This document shows, piece after piece, positions 62,670 through 64,000 of a stretch of 64,000 nt of DNA (position 1 is its first letter; each line of letters opens with the position of its first letter). The DNA is from JANQHS01 sp965227315. Lineage in GTDB: Bacteria > Bacteroidota > Bacteroidia > Cytophagales > CCMP332. The notes under the pieces were generated by a model that saw only the letters and a program-made list of their open reading frames with translations, did not search any database and was not told where the DNA came from. The stretch is taken from NCBI GenBank assembly GCA_965227315.1, contig OZ245737.1:2480001-2544000 (forward strand), given 5' to 3'. The translations under genes and the position numbers were made by a program.

Positions 62670-63731
62670 ATGAGGGTAGTTGGAGCAATGTCCGGGAGTT
62701 CACTCGACGGATTGGATCTGGCCCAGGTCAGATTTGAATTTACACATGACCACGAGGTAGTCTGGGACCTTGAGAACTTTGAGACCGTTCCCCTACCTGA
62801 GGCGATCAGAAACATGCTTCTGGATCCTGAAAGTCTTGCATCACAAGAAGTTGCTCATCTTGACCTCCGGTTTGGCGAATTTGTGGGAAATGAGATCAGG
62901 AGATGGATAGGGAAGGCTGAGGTCGATCTGATTTCATCTCATGGTCACACGGTTTTTCATCAACCCGATAAACAATTGACCGTACAGATAGGGTCCGGAA
63001 GGCTTATTCATCATCTCACCGGAATACCTACGGTATGCGATTTCAGAAAAGGGGATGTTCTTTTGGGAGGTCAGGGTGCTCCGCTGGTTCCTGTAGGGGA
63101 AAGGGACCTTTTTGAGGGGTATGATGCATATATCAACTTGGGAGGAATTGCCAATGTTTCAATTTTCGATAAAGGTGAACTTCGATCCGCCTTCGACATT
63201 GCCCCCTTTAACCAGGTGGCTAATCATTTTGCGGAAAAATTGGGAAGCGCGATGGATGAAAATGGTTCAATGGCTGAGCGTGGTAAGATCATTGAGACCC
63301 AACTGGAGAAATGGAATCGCCTGAGTTTTTACACTCAAAAGCCTCCGAGATCGCTTGGCCGAGAGTGGGTCATCTCAAACTTTCTCAAGAAAAACATTGA
63401 GTTTCCGGTTGAGGATCTGCTTGCCACATTTTATGAGCATGTTAAACTTCAGGTTGAAGCGGCATTTGACCCTGGAAATAGGGTTAAAAAGGTGATGTTG
63501 TCCGGTGGAGGAGCAAAGAATTCTTATTTCGTGAAGCGCTTAGAGAAGATACCCGGGTTAAAGATTCATATACCGGATCCTGAGATCATTGATTTTAAAG
63601 AGGCCATCGTATTTGCCTACCTTGGGCTATTGAGAGTCCGGGGAGAAAAAAATATTTTTGCTGCCGCTACGGGTGCCTCAAGAGACAGTATTGGTGGCGA
63701 TTTATTTGGAAAAATTAGCAGAAATGAGTGA
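62670..63731 (+). CDS. anmK: anhydro-N-acetylmuramic acid kinase
   Basis: The 353-residue kinase of peptidoglycan recycling opens and phosphorylates anhydroMurNAc to MurNAc-6-P. The signature GAMSGSSLDGLDLAQ opens the protein. GHTVFHQPDKQLTVQIGSG, VGERDLFEGYDAYINLGGIANVS (with the sugar-binding Asp-Leu-Gly-Gly-Ile-Ala-Asn) and MLSGGGAKNSYF follow. The last 8 bp overlap the dehydrogenase gene. Its substrate comes from lytic transglycosylases and amidases not in the window. Confidence 0.93.
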   Translation: MRVVGAMSGSSLDGLDLAQVRFEFTHDHEVVWDLENFETVPLPEAIRNMLLDPESLASQEVAHLDLRFGEFVGNEIRRWIGKAEVDLISSHGHTVFHQPDKQLTVQIGSGRLIHHLTGIPTVCDFRKGDVLLGGQGAPLVPVGERDLFEGYDAYINLGGIANVSIFDKGELRSAFDIAPFNQVANHFAEKLGSAMDENGSMAERGKIIETQLEKWNRLSFYTQKPPRSLGREWVISNFLKKNIEFPVEDLLATFYEHVKLQVEAAFDPGNRVKKVMLSGGGAKNSYFVKRLEKIPGLKIHIPDPEIIDFKEAIVFAYLGLLRVRGEKNIFAAATGASRDSIGGDLFGKISRNE

Positions 63732-64000
63732 AATGGAAACCCTTTTAAAAAAGTTTGAAGAAAAGGCACCTGAGGTGGTGTTTGAATGGTCTGATTCCGA
63801 AACGGAAGCGAAGGGATGGGTCGTTATCAATAGCTTAAGGAATGGAGCCGCCGGGGGCGGAACCCGTATGCGAAAGGGTTTGGATAAGAAGGAAGTTGAG
63901 TCCCTGGCGAAAACCATGGAGATCAAATTCACGGTTTCGGGCCCCGCCATTGGGGGTGCAAAATCGGGGATCAATTTTGATCCGTTTGACCCTAGGAAAC
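63724..64000 (+). CDS. Glu/Leu/Phe/Val dehydrogenase, 3' truncated by window edge
   Basis: About 92 codons are visible. AAGGGTRMRKGLDKKEVESL and LAKTMEIKFTVSGPAIGGAK (the G-G-A-K substrate-lysine region) identify an NAD(P)-dependent amino-acid dehydrogenase. ATG 63724 overlaps the anmK stop; ATG 63733 is an alternative. Substrate (leucine, phenylalanine or glutamate) cannot be decided from this part. Confidence 0.85.
   Translation, partial: MSEMETLLKKFEEKAPEVVFEWSDSETEAKGWVVINSLRNGAAGGGTRMRKGLDKKEVESLAKTMEIKFTVSGPAIGGAKSGINFDPFDPRK

Overview
The window is a dense, almost entirely chromosomal stretch of a member of the Bacteroidota. Evidence: a gliding/type IX secretion lipoprotein (GldJ-like) and a T9SS sorting-domain protein; promoters of the Bacteroidota housekeeping type (TTG, 19-21 bp, TAnnTTTG); phylum-typical small proteins (DUF4295, DUF2480); bacillithiol synthesis (BshC); and 16S/23S/5S rRNA sequences of Bacteroidetes type. 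The 16S looks closest to Cytophagales-like lineages, but I cannot place it to genus without a search. No phage, transposon or CRISPR array is visible.

Layout. 1-5.5 kb: end of a TPR protein, LptC-like lipoprotein, small membrane protein, CorC-type CBS membrane protein, PpiD-like periplasmic foldase. 5.5-13 kb: ornithine aminotransferase (minus), rpmB-rpmG-DUF4295, then ftsY-lipoprotein-rimO-bshC, and convergent mnmD/ispF. 13-23.4 kb: fused 2-oxoacid dehydrogenase E1, a small lipoprotein, a striking basic 49-residue tandem-repeat exported protein, an outer-membrane-like protein, lipA, an RsmI-like methylase, metK, and the minus-strand rpsU-xer-hpf operon. 23.5-29.4 kb: nucleotide-sugar operon (UDP-sugar dehydrogenase, GalE, RfbB, WbpP-like epimerase, RfbA) ending in deoC. 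29.4-37.8 kb: AlbA_2 protein, T9SS cargo, GNAT-like protein and sugar kinase, then rpmH-rnpA-S41 protease-TauE/SafE-tsaB-DUF2480. 37.9-43.1 kb: one rRNA operon (16S-23S-5S) without spacer tRNAs, followed by an opposite-strand tRNA-Arg. 43.5-55.3 kb: hflX, tpiA, DUF6150-like protein, prmA, a 2148-residue exported protein with a huge acidic repeat tail, plsY, and a GT-C-like membrane protein. 55.6-64 kb: M20 dipeptidase, DsbD-like reductase, recG, gldJ, anmK and the start of an amino-acid dehydrogenase.

Most of the window is housekeeping: translation (L28, L33, L34, S21, RimO, PrmA, MnmD, TsaB, HflX, HPF), envelope building (LptC, PpiD, PlsY, nucleotide sugars, DsbD, GldJ, AnmK) and central metabolism. 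Genes are packed with 1-20 bp overlaps and many TTG/GTG starts, as expected in a lineage that relies little on Shine-Dalgarno pairing. rpsU is a telling exception, with a strong AAAGGAG.

The least explained loci are the 2148-residue protein at 46.7-53.2 kb, whose last ~565 residues alternate acidic Trp motifs with about eleven KPVII/KPIIV motifs, and the 49-residue repeat protein at 15.3-17.4 kb. Both are exported and have no function I can assign. Smaller curiosities are decayed copies of the tRNA-Arg 3' end, a signal-peptide-bearing lptC frame with no ordinary start codon, and a possibly leaderless GTG-start gene at 31.4 kb.
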